A stretch of DNA of 64,000 nt from Flavobacteriales bacterium UBA4466 (GTDB taxonomy: Bacteria > Bacteroidota > Bacteroidia > Flavobacteriales_D > Crocinitomicaceae), in assembly GCA_905182335.1 (NCBI GenBank), contig CAJJBE010000003.1:248001-312000 (forward strand), in the 5' to 3' direction. Both the position numbers and the translations under genes were made by a program. Each line of letters begins with the position of its first letter. Within the stretch, counting starts at the first letter, position 1. Positions 25,923 to 35,151 of the stretch are shown here, piece after piece. The notes beneath the pieces are model-generated. The model worked only from the letters and a program-made list of their open reading frames with translations, was not told the origin of the DNA and ran no database searches.

Positions 25923-26836
25923 TGAAGTTTCTGACGTTTCAGTAAGTATTTTAAAAGTACATCGTGGTAGCCACTATTAATGTCAGCGGGCATAAAGTCG
26001 ATTTTGTAGTCAGCACATTTTAATTCGATTTTCTTAAAATAGGCCTCAATCGTTTTTTTATAGGTTTCCTTAAATTGATTTGGTTGTAGCTTAATGTTTT
26101 CGCCTGTTTCCATGTCAACCAAGTTGTAAGGACGATTTTCTAATTCAAAATCAATTTCTTTCTTTTTATCAATCGTATGAAAAACGATAACCTCGTGTTT
26201 GTTATGCTTTAAATGCTGCAGTGCTTGAAAAAACTGATCTTGTTTTTCGGGGTCTTCAAGTAAGTCTGAAAAAATCACTACCAATGATCGTTTGTGTGTT
26301 AATTCTGCAATATCATGCAGTGCCTGAATTGTCGCTGTACTCGTCTTCGTAGCTTGATAGTATTTGTTTAAATATTTCTCCAGCTCACTGTACAAATACA
26401 TGTGGTGGCGTGTTGATGATTTAGCACTTGTGTGTAAATCCAATTTATCTGTAAATAATGAAACACCAACGGCATCACGTTGTCGTTTTAATAATTCAAT
26501 CAATGAAGCTGCTGTGTATATAGAAAACGATAGTTTTGATTGTTCTTCATTGAGGGGGAATAGCATTGAGCTAGAGCAATCAATGACTATTTGGCAACGT
26601 AAGTTCGTCTCTTCTTCGTATTTTTTCGTGAACAATTTTTCGGTTCTCCCATAAAGCTTCCAGTCAATGTGACGTGTAGATTCGCCTTTATTGTATAGGC
26701 GATGTTCCGCAAATTCTACTGAAAACCCATGAAAAGGACTCTTGTGCAGTCCTGTTATAAACCCTTCAACAACTTGTTTTGCTAAGAGTTCAATATTTCC
26801 AAATTTGGCGAGTTTACTTTGGTCTATTTGATTCAT
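25919..26836 (-). CDS. DUF58 domain protein with VWA-like fold
   Basis: The protein has 305 residues. The DUF58 motif appears at about residues 38-80: FHGFSVEFAEHRLYNKGEST, RHIDWKLYGRTEKLFTKKYE, then EETNL. A MIDAS-like VIDCSSSM motif follows, and VVIFSDLLED later in the VWA-like part. Such proteins usually act with a MoxR AAA ATPase. None is encoded adjacent here, so this copy is separated from its usual partners. It ends within the CTAG shared with DUF4301. Confidence 0.88.
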   Translation of the reverse strand: MNQIDQSKLAKFGNIELLAKQVVEGFITGLHKSPFHGFSVEFAEHRLYNKGESTRHIDWKLYGRTEKLFTKKYEEETNLRCQIVIDCSSSMLFPLNEEQSKLSFSIYTAASLIELLKRQRDAVGVSLFTDKLDLHTSAKSSTRHHMYLYSELEKYLNKYYQATKTSTATIQALHDIAELTHKRSLVVIFSDLLEDPEKQDQFFQALQHLKHNKHEVIVFHTIDKKKEIDFELENRPYNLVDMETGENIKLQPNQFKETYKKTIEAYFKKIELKCADYKIDFMPADINSGYHDVLLKYLLKRQKLH

Positions 26837-26864
26837 CGTTTTTAAAATTAATAAATTCTATCGA

Positions 26865-27752
26865 TTAACACTTACGTATAACGACGTTTACGATTACACC
26901 ACTAATTAGAAGGCAAATACCAATATTTACAATCATATTCAAGGTTTCGTCAAATATGAAGTAACCAAGAAGGAATGAATAGATAGCTCCTAGATACTGG
27001 AATGGTGTAATCGTAGATGCATTTCCACTATGCAGTGCGCGTGTCATTGATATTTGGGCAAGTTGTGTGAAAATTCCTATGAGCAAAAGAAAAAACCACT
27101 CGATTCCTTGGGGTATGGTGAAGCTATAAAAACACAGTAAAATCATTATCGGTATTGCAATCATTGGAAAATAGAATACAATCGTAATTGGTGCGTCTGT
27201 AGATTTAAGTTTGATAATTGCAGTATACGCAAGGCCTGAAAATACGGCAGAAATAAGCCCAAGCCCAAGCCAGAAGAATGATATTTGTTCAGGTTCTGCA
27301 TTTACTCCAGTTATCTTGTCTAATGCGATTAATACAACTCCAGAAAAAGACAGTCCTATGAAAAGCCACTGAAGTGTATTTACTTTCTCCTTTAAAAAAA
27401 TCACAGCTATAATTATTGTGAAAATAGGAGCAAGGTATTGAACTGTTGCTGCAATCGCTAAGGGTAAATAATGAATGGTGTAAAAAAAGATGGTTAAGGC
27501 AATTGTTCCTGACACCCCCCTTATTATTAACCATCTTTTATTGTTTCCAAAAAGAGGTAACTTCCTTTTTTTTATGATAAATAAACTGATAGCAAATGAT
27601 ACGATGGATCGCGCAAGAACTAATTCATGTCCAGGGTACTTCTGTAAACCCTCTACTAGGTTTTGTGAACCCCCACCTAATAGTTTTACAAAGAAATTAA
27701 CGATGAGAAAACAAAGTCCAGAGAGGATAATGTAAATGATGCCTTTATTCAT
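26865..27752 (-). CDS. EamA/DMT-family transporter
   Basis: The protein has 295 residues and ten predicted membrane helices arranged as two EamA repeats. The first half has ARSIVSFAISLFIIKKRKLP and IHYLPLAIAATVQYLAPIFT, the second half GLGLISAVFSGLAYTAI and STITPFQYLGAIYSFLLGY. It is an inner-membrane exporter or importer of small metabolites. The substrate cannot be read from the sequence. It lies 28 bases upstream of DUF58 and is probably cotranscribed with it. Confidence 0.9.
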   Translation of the reverse strand: MNKGIIYIILSGLCFLIVNFFVKLLGGGSQNLVEGLQKYPGHELVLARSIVSFAISLFIIKKRKLPLFGNNKRWLIIRGVSGTIALTIFFYTIHYLPLAIAATVQYLAPIFTIIIAVIFLKEKVNTLQWLFIGLSFSGVVLIALDKITGVNAEPEQISFFWLGLGLISAVFSGLAYTAIIKLKSTDAPITIVFYFPMIAIPIMILLCFYSFTIPQGIEWFFLLLIGIFTQLAQISMTRALHSGNASTITPFQYLGAIYSFLLGYFIFDETLNMIVNIGICLLISGVIVNVVIRKC

Positions 27753-27829
27753 CTAGTAAAATTAATGATGTTATCGAGAGTAGTTTTAAGAATGAAATTT
27801 AATTGGTAGATTAGCATTAATAACTAGAT

Positions 27830-28477
27830 ATGAGACAGATATTTTCAATTATTCTTATTTTTTTTTTCAGTGCTCAAGTAGGTGCTCAGAATATTACTCC
27901 TAAGTATACATTTAACATGGATATTGGTCTACCTATAGCAACAGGTAACGAGCCGTTTAAGGATATTATGCAAGGATTATTGTGTACTAATATTTATGGA
28001 CAGTATAGCTTTCCTTTCCAGTTAAATGTTGGGTTAGGCATGCGCTATTCGTTGTTTACAATTGATGAGTTTGCTATTAATGAAGAGAATAATGGTCAAA
28101 TCCATACAGGGGCGACATTTATAAAGATAGGATATGATCAGTTTCACACAGAGCGTTTTTCCACTGACTTCGGAGTGAAGGTTGGATATTCATGGAATTA
28201 TGCAAATACAGACTTAAATAAAGTTTCAGAACTCAATCATAAGTTATTTACTGCTACTCTTATTGAGCCTACAATTGGGCTAATTCTTTCTGCGGACGAA
28301 CGAAACTCATATAGATGGAATGTTGGTTACTGTATTCACGGTTATGGCTTTAGTCCAAGCCGAATTGGCTTGTCGTCAAATGCAGTATACGATGTGTCAA
28401 AATTCGGTAATTTGACAAATTATTTTGTGGTTGGATTTGGTTATACACATTATTTTAGAAACAAGACGCCGAATTAA
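27830..28477 (+). CDS. Outer-membrane beta-barrel protein, function unknown
   Basis: The protein has 215 residues with a signal peptide (about 1-19, ending VGAQ). The rest consists of alternating hydrophobic and aromatic strands, for example QYSFPFQLNVGLGMRYSLF, FSTDFGVKVGYSWNYA, and the closing FVVGFGYTHYFRN, like an 8-strand porin-type barrel. The stop TAA shares its last A with the ATG of prmC, so the two are translated together although unrelated in function. Confidence 0.7.
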   Translation: MRQIFSIILIFFFSAQVGAQNITPKYTFNMDIGLPIATGNEPFKDIMQGLLCTNIYGQYSFPFQLNVGLGMRYSLFTIDEFAINEENNGQIHTGATFIKIGYDQFHTERFSTDFGVKVGYSWNYANTDLNKVSELNHKLFTATLIEPTIGLILSADERNSYRWNVGYCIHGYGFSPSRIGLSSNAVYDVSKFGNLTNYFVVGFGYTHYFRNKTPN

Positions 28478-29370
28478 TGTTTGTTAAACACAACAATCTC
28501 ACTCAGATAAAAGCGTACTTTAAATCCAAATTACCTCAATTTTCTAAGACGGAGCGGAGCTCAATGGTGAAGCAGTTAGCTATTAAACGACTGGATGTTT
28601 CTTCTTCAGAGTTTTTACTTTCTGATGACGTTTTACTTTCAGAGTCAGATTTGCTTTATTTCCTAGATGTAGTTAAAAGGCTTCAACAAAATGAGCCTTT
28701 CCAACATATTATTGGTGAAGTTGAGTTTTATGGCGTGAATTTAAAATCTGATAATAGAGCACTTGTTCCGAGGCCAGAAACAGAAGAGTTAGTAGATTGG
28801 GTAATAAAGTCTGTTCATACTAATGAAGAGCAGCTAGTTTTAGATTTATGCTCAGGTTCCGGTTGTATCGCGTTTGCTTTAAAGGCGAACCTGCCTAAGG
28901 TTAAAGTGAAGGCAATGGAGCTTTCTGATGAGGCCATTGAGCTAATCCAAGAGAATAGCGCATTTACAAGCCTCGACATTGGTGTTGTCAAAGCGAATGT
29001 TTTAAACCCAGAGAGTTATTCTTCTTTTCAAAAACATACTTTCGATATTTGGGTTTCAAATCCACCGTATATTCCCAATTCTTATAAAGAAATAATGCAT
29101 AAGAATGTGCTCGATTTTGAGCCTCATATGGCATTATTTGTGGATAATGAAAGTCCATTGATATTCTATCGTGAAATTGCTTTGAATGCTAAAGAATACT
29201 TAAAAGATAAAGGGAGTTTATTTCTTGAGATCCATGAAGATTTCTGTGGAGAAATGATTGATTTATTAGAATCTCTCGGGTTTGTTAACATTGAGTTGAG
29301 GAAAGATATGCAAGGACGTGCACGAATGATGCGCGCACAAAGTGTATTTTTATCTTATGAACAACAATGA
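28477..29370 (+). CDS. prmC: Peptide chain release factor N5-glutamine methyltransferase
   Basis: The protein has 297 residues. It methylates the GGQ glutamine of release factors RF1 and RF2 with SAM. The N-terminal helical domain recognises the release factor. The Rossmann domain has VLDLCSGSGCIAFALKAN (SAM motif I) and the catalytic NPPY in DIWVSNPPYIPNSYKE. LFLEIHEDF and the terminal RKDMQGRARMM are typical of PrmC. The start overlaps the preceding stop by one base and the end overlaps ligA. Confidence 0.94.
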   Translation: MFVKHNNLTQIKAYFKSKLPQFSKTERSSMVKQLAIKRLDVSSSEFLLSDDVLLSESDLLYFLDVVKRLQQNEPFQHIIGEVEFYGVNLKSDNRALVPRPETEELVDWVIKSVHTNEEQLVLDLCSGSGCIAFALKANLPKVKVKAMELSDEAIELIQENSAFTSLDIGVVKANVLNPESYSSFQKHTFDIWVSNPPYIPNSYKEIMHKNVLDFEPHMALFVDNESPLIFYREIALNAKEYLKDKGSLFLEIHEDFCGEMIDLLESLGFVNIELRKDMQGRARMMRAQSVFLSYEQQ

Positions 29371-31369
29371 GGCAGCAGTGCGTGTTAAAGAGCTGACAAA
29401 TACTCTTAATAAGCACAATCATTTATACTACGTTGAAAGTAATCCTGATATTTCGGATTATGACTTTGATATGTTGCTTATAGAATTACAAAAATTAGAG
29501 CAGCAGTTTCCGGATTTAGCAAGTGATTATTCTCCAACAAAACGCGTTGGTGGTGATGTTACTAAGAAGTTTGAATCTGTAGTTCATAAATACCCAATGT
29601 TTTCACTAGGGAATACTTATTCTAAAGAGGAAATTGAGGAATGGGTTTCGCGTGTCAAAAAATTGGTTGAGGGTGAATTAGAGTATGTGTGCGAATTAAA
29701 ATACGACGGTGTTGCTATTGGTATTCAATATATCGATGGTAAATTTTTTCAGGCAGTAACGCGTGGTGATGGATCACAAGGTGAGAATGTTACTAGTAAT
29801 GTGAAAACAATTAGAACGATTCCTTTGGCATTGCATGGTGATTACCCGTCTGATTTTGAAATCCGTGGCGAGATTTTTTTCCCGTTAGAAAACTTCATAA
29901 AACTTAATGCGCAGCGCCTAGAAGATGGCGAGCCTCAGTTTGCAAATCCTAGAAACACAGCGTCTGGAACATTGAAAATGCAAGATTCTAGAGTGGTTTC
30001 TGATCGTGGGTTAGACTGCTTCCTTTACGGCGTTTATGGTACGGGTGAATTGCGTCTTGGTCATTTTGAAACGGTAAGTAAAGTTGCAGATTGGGGGTTT
30101 AAAATTCCTTCGCAGCGAAATAGATATATAGAAAAAACGAATACTCTTGATGGAGTAATGAATTTTATTAACCATTGGGATGCAAATCGTGATACTCTTC
30201 CTTTTGAGATAGATGGAATCGTAATTAAAGTAAATCAGTATCATCAGCAAGAAGAGCTAGGTTTTACTGCTAAATATCCAAGGTGGGCGATTTCATATAA
30301 GTTCAAAACTGAACGCGTTGAATCTAAATTAGAGTCTGTTGTTTATCAGGTTGGAAGAACGGGAGCGATAACTCCTGTTGCAAACTTAACACCCATACAA
30401 TTGGGTGGAACGACTGTCAGACGCGCTTCTTTGCATAATGCTGATCAAATTGAAAAACTCGATTTACACATCAATGATGTTGTTTATGTAGAGAAAGGTG
30501 GAGAGATTATCCCGAAAATTGTTGGGGTGAATCTGGAAGGTAGATCGAATGACGCTAAAGTTGTTTGTTTTATTAATAATTGTCTTGAATGTTCTGCTAA
30601 ATTAATCAGAAGAGAGGGAGAGGTTCATCATTATTGCCCTAATGAAATAGGTTGTCCTCCTCAAATAAAAGGAAAAGTTGAGCACTTTATTGGCCGTAAA
30701 TCAATGAATATTGATGGTCTTGGCGCAGAAACAGTGGATGTTCTTTTTAAAAATGGATTAATAAATAATGTTGCCGACTTATATGAGCTAACTTTTGAAC
30801 AAGTTGTTGAAATGGAACGAACTGCGGATAAGTCCGCAAATAAATTAATTGATGGGATTAAAGCTTCTAAAGAAATGCCGTTTCATAAGTTGCTTTTCGG
30901 CTTAGGTATTCGATTTGTTGGTGAAACAGTCGCTAAGAAATTATCAAAAGCACTGAAGAGTATGGCAGCTATTTCAACAGCAAAGTTTGATGAATTGGTT
31001 GCTGTAGACGAAATTGGCGATAAAATAGCCATGTCTATTCAAGAGTATTTCTTGGATGAAGAAAATCGCTCTATCGTAGATAGATTGACTACTTTTGGTT
31101 TAAATATGGAGGTTGAAGAACAAGAGCGGGCTTCAAATGCCTTAGAAGGAAAGTCATTTTTGGTTTCAGGTGTCTTCAGTGCGTTTTCTCGTCCAGAATT
31201 AAAAGATATAATTGAGATAAATGGAGGTAAGAATGTTAGTTCAATTTCAAGTAAGACAGATTATGTACTTGCCGGAGATAAAATGGGACCGGCTAAATTA
31301 AAAAAAGCTACAGATCTTGGGGTTACAATTCTTTCCGAGGATCGTTTTATAGCACTTTTAAATAATTAA
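29357..31369 (+). CDS. ligA: NAD-dependent DNA ligase
   Basis: The protein has 670 residues from the ATG at 29357; a GTG 5 codons earlier is possible. It seals nicks in replication using NAD. The adenylation lysine is in CELKYDGVAIG (about 111-121). GDGSQGEN and RNTASGTLKMQD follow. A four-cysteine zinc finger is built from CLECSAKL and YCPNEIGCPPQ. The helix-hairpin-helix region includes KLLFGLGIRFVGETVAKKL, and the C-terminal BRCT domain has LVSGVFSAFSRPELKDIIE. It overlaps prmC by 14 bases. Confidence 0.97.
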   Translation: MNNNEAAVRVKELTNTLNKHNHLYYVESNPDISDYDFDMLLIELQKLEQQFPDLASDYSPTKRVGGDVTKKFESVVHKYPMFSLGNTYSKEEIEEWVSRVKKLVEGELEYVCELKYDGVAIGIQYIDGKFFQAVTRGDGSQGENVTSNVKTIRTIPLALHGDYPSDFEIRGEIFFPLENFIKLNAQRLEDGEPQFANPRNTASGTLKMQDSRVVSDRGLDCFLYGVYGTGELRLGHFETVSKVADWGFKIPSQRNRYIEKTNTLDGVMNFINHWDANRDTLPFEIDGIVIKVNQYHQQEELGFTAKYPRWAISYKFKTERVESKLESVVYQVGRTGAITPVANLTPIQLGGTTVRRASLHNADQIEKLDLHINDVVYVEKGGEIIPKIVGVNLEGRSNDAKVVCFINNCLECSAKLIRREGEVHHYCPNEIGCPPQIKGKVEHFIGRKSMNIDGLGAETVDVLFKNGLINNVADLYELTFEQVVEMERTADKSANKLIDGIKASKEMPFHKLLFGLGIRFVGETVAKKLSKALKSMAAISTAKFDELVAVDEIGDKIAMSIQEYFLDEENRSIVDRLTTFGLNMEVEEQERASNALEGKSFLVSGVFSAFSRPELKDIIEINGGKNVSSISSKTDYVLAGDKMGPAKLKKATDLGVTILSEDRFIALLNN

Positions 31370-31827
31370 TGAGCGCACCAAATAACATATGGAGTAAGAT
31401 TTCTCGTGTTTTATTTATTGTTAAATACACTACAGTGGATGACTTAAAGAGTTTTAGAGATGCGATAAAATCTGCAGGCTTAAATATTCATGACTGCACT
31501 GTTCTAGCAATCGTTAAAACGAAAAAGGAAAAGAATGTTCTTACTGAGCAATACAACGTCGTATTTATTTCTGAACAAGAGTTTAATTTATTTGGGATTT
31601 TAAAGAATGACCAAGCGAAAAACATAGCATCTAGGTCTTATGATATGATCTTATATAGTTCGGATGTATCGCGTAAAATTTTTAGACTGTTAAACAAAAC
31701 CAAAAAAAAGATATCTGTTGGTATTAACTGTAAAGGTTCGGAGCAGAGGGTTAATATTAAGACCGAAGGAGATACACCCTCACATTTGATTAACTTTACA
31801 AAACAAACACTTGAGAAAATAATATAA
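31369..31827 (+). CDS. DUF6913-like small protein between ligA and dapA
   Basis: The protein has 152 residues, with no signal peptide or membrane segment. Its middle, YNVVFISEQEFNLFG and SYDMILYSSDVSRKIFRLLN, resembles the Bacteroidota proteins usually called DUF6913, which lie next to ligA and dapA in other genomes, as I recall. Function unknown. The start shares one base with the ligA stop, and dapA starts one base after its stop, so translation is coupled on both sides. Confidence 0.65.
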   Translation: MSAPNNIWSKISRVLFIVKYTTVDDLKSFRDAIKSAGLNIHDCTVLAIVKTKKEKNVLTEQYNVVFISEQEFNLFGILKNDQAKNIASRSYDMILYSSDVSRKIFRLLNKTKKKISVGINCKGSEQRVNIKTEGDTPSHLINFTKQTLEKII

Positions 31828-31828
31828 T

Positions 31829-32707
31829 ATGAATAATCCTTTTAAAGGTTCTGGAGTAGCTTTAGTAACACCGTTTAACCAAGACTTAACAATTGATTTC
31901 CCAGCGCTAAAAAAGTTAGTTAGGTATCAAGTCGATAATGGAACAGACTTCTTGGTGGTTCAAGGAACGACAGGTGAGTCGCCAGTATTATCAATGACTG
32001 AGAAATTAGAGGTTCTAAAAGCAGTCCAAGATGAAAATAATGGCAGATTGAAAATTATTTTTGGTGTTGGGGGGAATGATTCAGTTGCGGTAGGAGACGT
32101 GTTGAAAATGTTACCTTCAGGAATAGATGGTATATTATCTGTTTCACCGTATTACAATAAGCCAACACAGAAAGGAATAGTTGAGCATTACAAGTATATT
32201 TCAAAATGCACAACTTTGCCAATTATTTTATATAATGTTCCTGGCAGAACGGGGTCGAATGTTTCTTCGGAGACAACATTGGAATTGGCTAAGATTGAAA
32301 ACATTGTAGCGATGAAGGAAGCTTCAGGAGGTTTTGAGCAAATTATGGATATCGTCCAAAATAAACCGGAAGGATTTGATGTACTTTCAGGAGATGATGT
32401 GATCACGATGCCTTTAATAGCCGTTGGTGTAGCTGGTGTTATTTCAGTAGTTGCAAATGCATTCCCTAAGAAGTTCGCCTCAATGGTTCACAATGCCATC
32501 GCTGGTAAAACAGAGTTAGCTAAAGAAGATCACTATGGGTTGTTCTCAATTACAAAGATGTTATTTGAGGAAGGTAATCCCGGCGGTGTTAAAGTATCTC
32601 TTGCAGAGCAAGGGATTATGAAACCATTTATGAGAAGACCGTTATATCCAGTATCTGATGGGTTAAAAATCAGAATTGAAGAAGAGACTAGAAATATTTT
32701 ATCCTAG
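31829..32707 (+). CDS. dapA: 4-hydroxy-tetrahydrodipicolinate synthase
   Basis: The protein has 292 residues, the usual length for this (beta/alpha)8 aldolase, which condenses pyruvate with aspartate semialdehyde in lysine and peptidoglycan-precursor synthesis. FLVVQGTTGESPVLS carries the GTTGE motif, ILYNVPGRTGSN the catalytic Tyr and Arg region, and VAMKEASGG the Schiff-base lysine near residue 163. The dapB gene for the next step lies at 53304-54026 on the other strand and is not part of this operon. Confidence 0.97.
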   Translation: MNNPFKGSGVALVTPFNQDLTIDFPALKKLVRYQVDNGTDFLVVQGTTGESPVLSMTEKLEVLKAVQDENNGRLKIIFGVGGNDSVAVGDVLKMLPSGIDGILSVSPYYNKPTQKGIVEHYKYISKCTTLPIILYNVPGRTGSNVSSETTLELAKIENIVAMKEASGGFEQIMDIVQNKPEGFDVLSGDDVITMPLIAVGVAGVISVVANAFPKKFASMVHNAIAGKTELAKEDHYGLFSITKMLFEEGNPGGVKVSLAEQGIMKPFMRRPLYPVSDGLKIRIEEETRNILS

Positions 32708-33703
32708 ATGAAAGAAGCAAACAAGATTATTGAGCTAATACAGAATGCAAAGAATATTATAATTACAAGTCATAAATCGCCTGATGGTGATTCTATTGGG
32801 AGCTCTTTGGGGTTGTATCGGTTTATTCAGATATTGGGTAAATCATCTGAAATATGTCATCCTGATCCTTGTCCAAATTTTATTGAATGGGCAAAAGAGG
32901 ATGCCGTAATCGTTGATTTTGAAGAAAATGAATCAGCAGTGACAGATAAAATGCAAGCTGCAGATTTAATTTTCTGTCTCGATTATAATGGTGCGAACCG
33001 TTTAGGTAAAGCTATGGGAGAAGTTTTAACCTCTTGTAAGGCAATAAAAGTGATGATTGATCATCATTTAAATCCAGATGATTTTGTTGATTTATCTGTT
33101 TCTGAGCCTTTAGTTTGTTCAACAGCTCAATTGATTTATGAATTGGTTGATGCTTCAGGGAATTTACATTTAATGAATGCTAGAATAGGTGCTCCAATCT
33201 ACTTAGGTATAATGACCGACACAGGCTCGTTCAGATTCTCTTCGGTAACCGCTAGAACGCATGAGATTATTGCAGGGTTGATTAATGCAGGTGTAGATCA
33301 TACTGCTGTGCATCAAGACACGTTTGATAATAATCGCTTGGATAAATTAAAGCTTCGTGGACATATTATTTCGGAACGCTTAGAGATTTTAACTGAGTAT
33401 AAAGTTGCAATCATTTCTGTTACAGAACATATTATGGAATCATTTAATTATATCAAAGGAGATACAGAAGGGTTGGTAAACTTGGCGCTTTCGATTGAGG
33501 GGGTTGAGGTTGCTGCTTTCTTCACAGAGAAAGGCAATGATGTGAAGATGTCATTTAGGTCTAAAGGAGAACTAGCTGTGAATGTCATAGCTAATGAAAA
33601 TTTCGATGGAGGAGGTCATAAGTATGCTGCTGGCGGGATTAATCACGATACAATCGAAAATACGATTGCAAAGTTCAAGTTGTTATTACCTAAATACTTC
33701 TAG
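32708..33703 (+). CDS. DHH-family bifunctional oligoribonuclease/PAP phosphatase (NrnA type)
   Basis: The protein has 331 residues. The DHH motifs appear in order: SHKSPDGDSIGSSLGL (about 19-34), FCLDYNGANRLG, MIDHHLNPDDF (the DHH itself) and MTDTGSFRF. The DHHA1 domain at the C terminus ends with GGGHKYAAGGIN. Such enzymes degrade short RNAs and convert 3'-phosphoadenosine 5'-phosphate to AMP. The start codon directly follows the dapA stop. Confidence 0.92.
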   Translation: MKEANKIIELIQNAKNIIITSHKSPDGDSIGSSLGLYRFIQILGKSSEICHPDPCPNFIEWAKEDAVIVDFEENESAVTDKMQAADLIFCLDYNGANRLGKAMGEVLTSCKAIKVMIDHHLNPDDFVDLSVSEPLVCSTAQLIYELVDASGNLHLMNARIGAPIYLGIMTDTGSFRFSSVTARTHEIIAGLINAGVDHTAVHQDTFDNNRLDKLKLRGHIISERLEILTEYKVAIISVTEHIMESFNYIKGDTEGLVNLALSIEGVEVAAFFTEKGNDVKMSFRSKGELAVNVIANENFDGGGHKYAAGGINHDTIENTIAKFKLLLPKYF

Positions 33704-34234
33704 ATGATACGCTTGTTTTTTATTTTTTTTTCGGTGTTGCTTTTTGCTTCTTGTGGAGAGGAATCAGTTAAAGAAAAACCTGAGATGGAATGGAGTAAAA
33801 AAAACTCTACCGATTTTAACAAAGAATTAATAATCGAAGAACAACTGGATATTAAATTTTTTCTTGAGCAACACAAAGATTGGAAAACTATAATTACAGG
33901 TAGTGGATTACAATACTATATTTACGAAAATGGAGCTTTAGATACTACCTGTTATCCTGCAGCCGGAGACATCGCTGAAATTGAATATGTTGTCAGTCTC
34001 TTAGATGGTACTGAGTGTTACCGAGTTACAGATAATGAATACGAAGAGTTTAATGTTGATAATTCACATGTAGAATCTGGAGTCCAGGAAGGCATTAAGA
34101 AGATGACCGTCGGTGATCGCGCAAAATTTATTATACCAAGTCATCTTGGACACGGCTTACTTGGTGACAGGGATAAAATACCACCACTAAATGCACTTGT
34201 TATAGATGTTTATTTAATCGGAATACAAATATGA
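33704..34234 (+). CDS. FKBP-type peptidyl-prolyl isomerase lipoprotein
   Basis: The protein has 176 residues. The signal ends in the lipobox FASC (Cys17). The FKBP domain starts with GSGLQYYIYENG and continues with GDIAEIEYVVSLLDG, GVQEGIKKMTVGDRAKFIIP, SHLGHGLLG and IPPLNALVIDVYLIGI. This resembles gliding-motility-type PPIases such as GldI. The usual aromatic active-site residues are partly kept. It is a periplasmic folding factor. It starts directly after the NrnA gene and overlaps the next lipoprotein gene by 4 bases. Confidence 0.85.
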   Translation: MIRLFFIFFSVLLFASCGEESVKEKPEMEWSKKNSTDFNKELIIEEQLDIKFFLEQHKDWKTIITGSGLQYYIYENGALDTTCYPAAGDIAEIEYVVSLLDGTECYRVTDNEYEEFNVDNSHVESGVQEGIKKMTVGDRAKFIIPSHLGHGLLGDRDKIPPLNALVIDVYLIGIQI

Positions 34235-35088
34235 GAAAATCACTTTTATTACTTGGTGCTACTGTAATCTCTTTGACTGCATGTGACACAACTGTTATTG
34301 AAGATTCTTCAAATTCTTCAATAGAGGTGGAGGTTACTCCAGTGTTGACAGATAAAGTTGTCAGTGTTATTGATAGCCAGAAAGAAGTTGTTGATAATGT
34401 TACGCTAGAAAACGGAATTAGAATCAAATGGTTTGAGCATGGTGAAGGGGGGAAATTAAAATATGGAGATTGCGCTATAATTGACTATAAAGTAGCTCTT
34501 TCGGACAATAATGTTGTTGATGGAAATCACTTACTAAAGAAGCCCAGTATTCCTTTTTTACTTGGATTTAATATGCAAACTCCAGGATGGGAAATTGCAC
34601 TAATGGAATTAAAAGTAGGTGATTTTGCTGAAGTTTTTATTCCAGCTAAATTAGCAAGGGGAATAAAAGGAATAAAAGGACTTATTCCACCCAATGCTGA
34701 TAATGTCCTGCGTATTCGCGTTCTCGAAAACAGAAATCCAACACGTGAAATTGAAGGCAATAAAGTGTGGGTTTTTGAAGAAAATGAGAGTAATAAACTA
34801 AAATTCGATGAAGGCAATGAAATTCAATTTCATTGCATGGTTTCAACCCCTTCAAATCCCTTATATATTAATACGTATAGGTCAAATAACCCCTTCAAGT
34901 TAAAATTAAGAGATAGTGGAACCGTTCCAGGACTGAAGAAAGCATTAATTAATGCTAAAAAATCAGACCGAATGTTTATTTATGTACCCTCTTCAGAAGC
35001 ATATGGAGTAAAAGGTTATCAAGATTTAGTGATGGCTAATGAAGCTTTATTTTATAACGTCTTGGTTATGGACGTTGTCAATAAATAA
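34231..35088 (+). CDS. Lipoprotein with two FKBP-like domains
   Basis: The protein has 285 residues with lipobox LTAC (Cys18). The first FKBP-like domain covers about residues 70-170 (GDCAIIDYKVALSDNNVVDG, GWEIALMELKVGDFAEVFIP, LIPPNADNVLRIRVL). The second is about 185-285 (GNEIQFHCMVSTP, GTVPGLKKALINAKKSDRMF, VPSSEAYGV). The second has lost most FKBP active-site residues, so it may be a binding rather than a catalytic module. The two adjacent genes look like a duplication with divergence. Confidence 0.75.
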   Translation: MRKSLLLLGATVISLTACDTTVIEDSSNSSIEVEVTPVLTDKVVSVIDSQKEVVDNVTLENGIRIKWFEHGEGGKLKYGDCAIIDYKVALSDNNVVDGNHLLKKPSIPFLLGFNMQTPGWEIALMELKVGDFAEVFIPAKLARGIKGIKGLIPPNADNVLRIRVLENRNPTREIEGNKVWVFEENESNKLKFDEGNEIQFHCMVSTPSNPLYINTYRSNNPFKLKLRDSGTVPGLKKALINAKKSDRMFIYVPSSEAYGVKGYQDLVMANEALFYNVLVMDVVNK

Positions 35089-35151
35089 GATCTAAATGAC
35101 TAATTTTAAACTTAACAAATCTAGTAGTTACTTTTACTCTATATAGAACAT

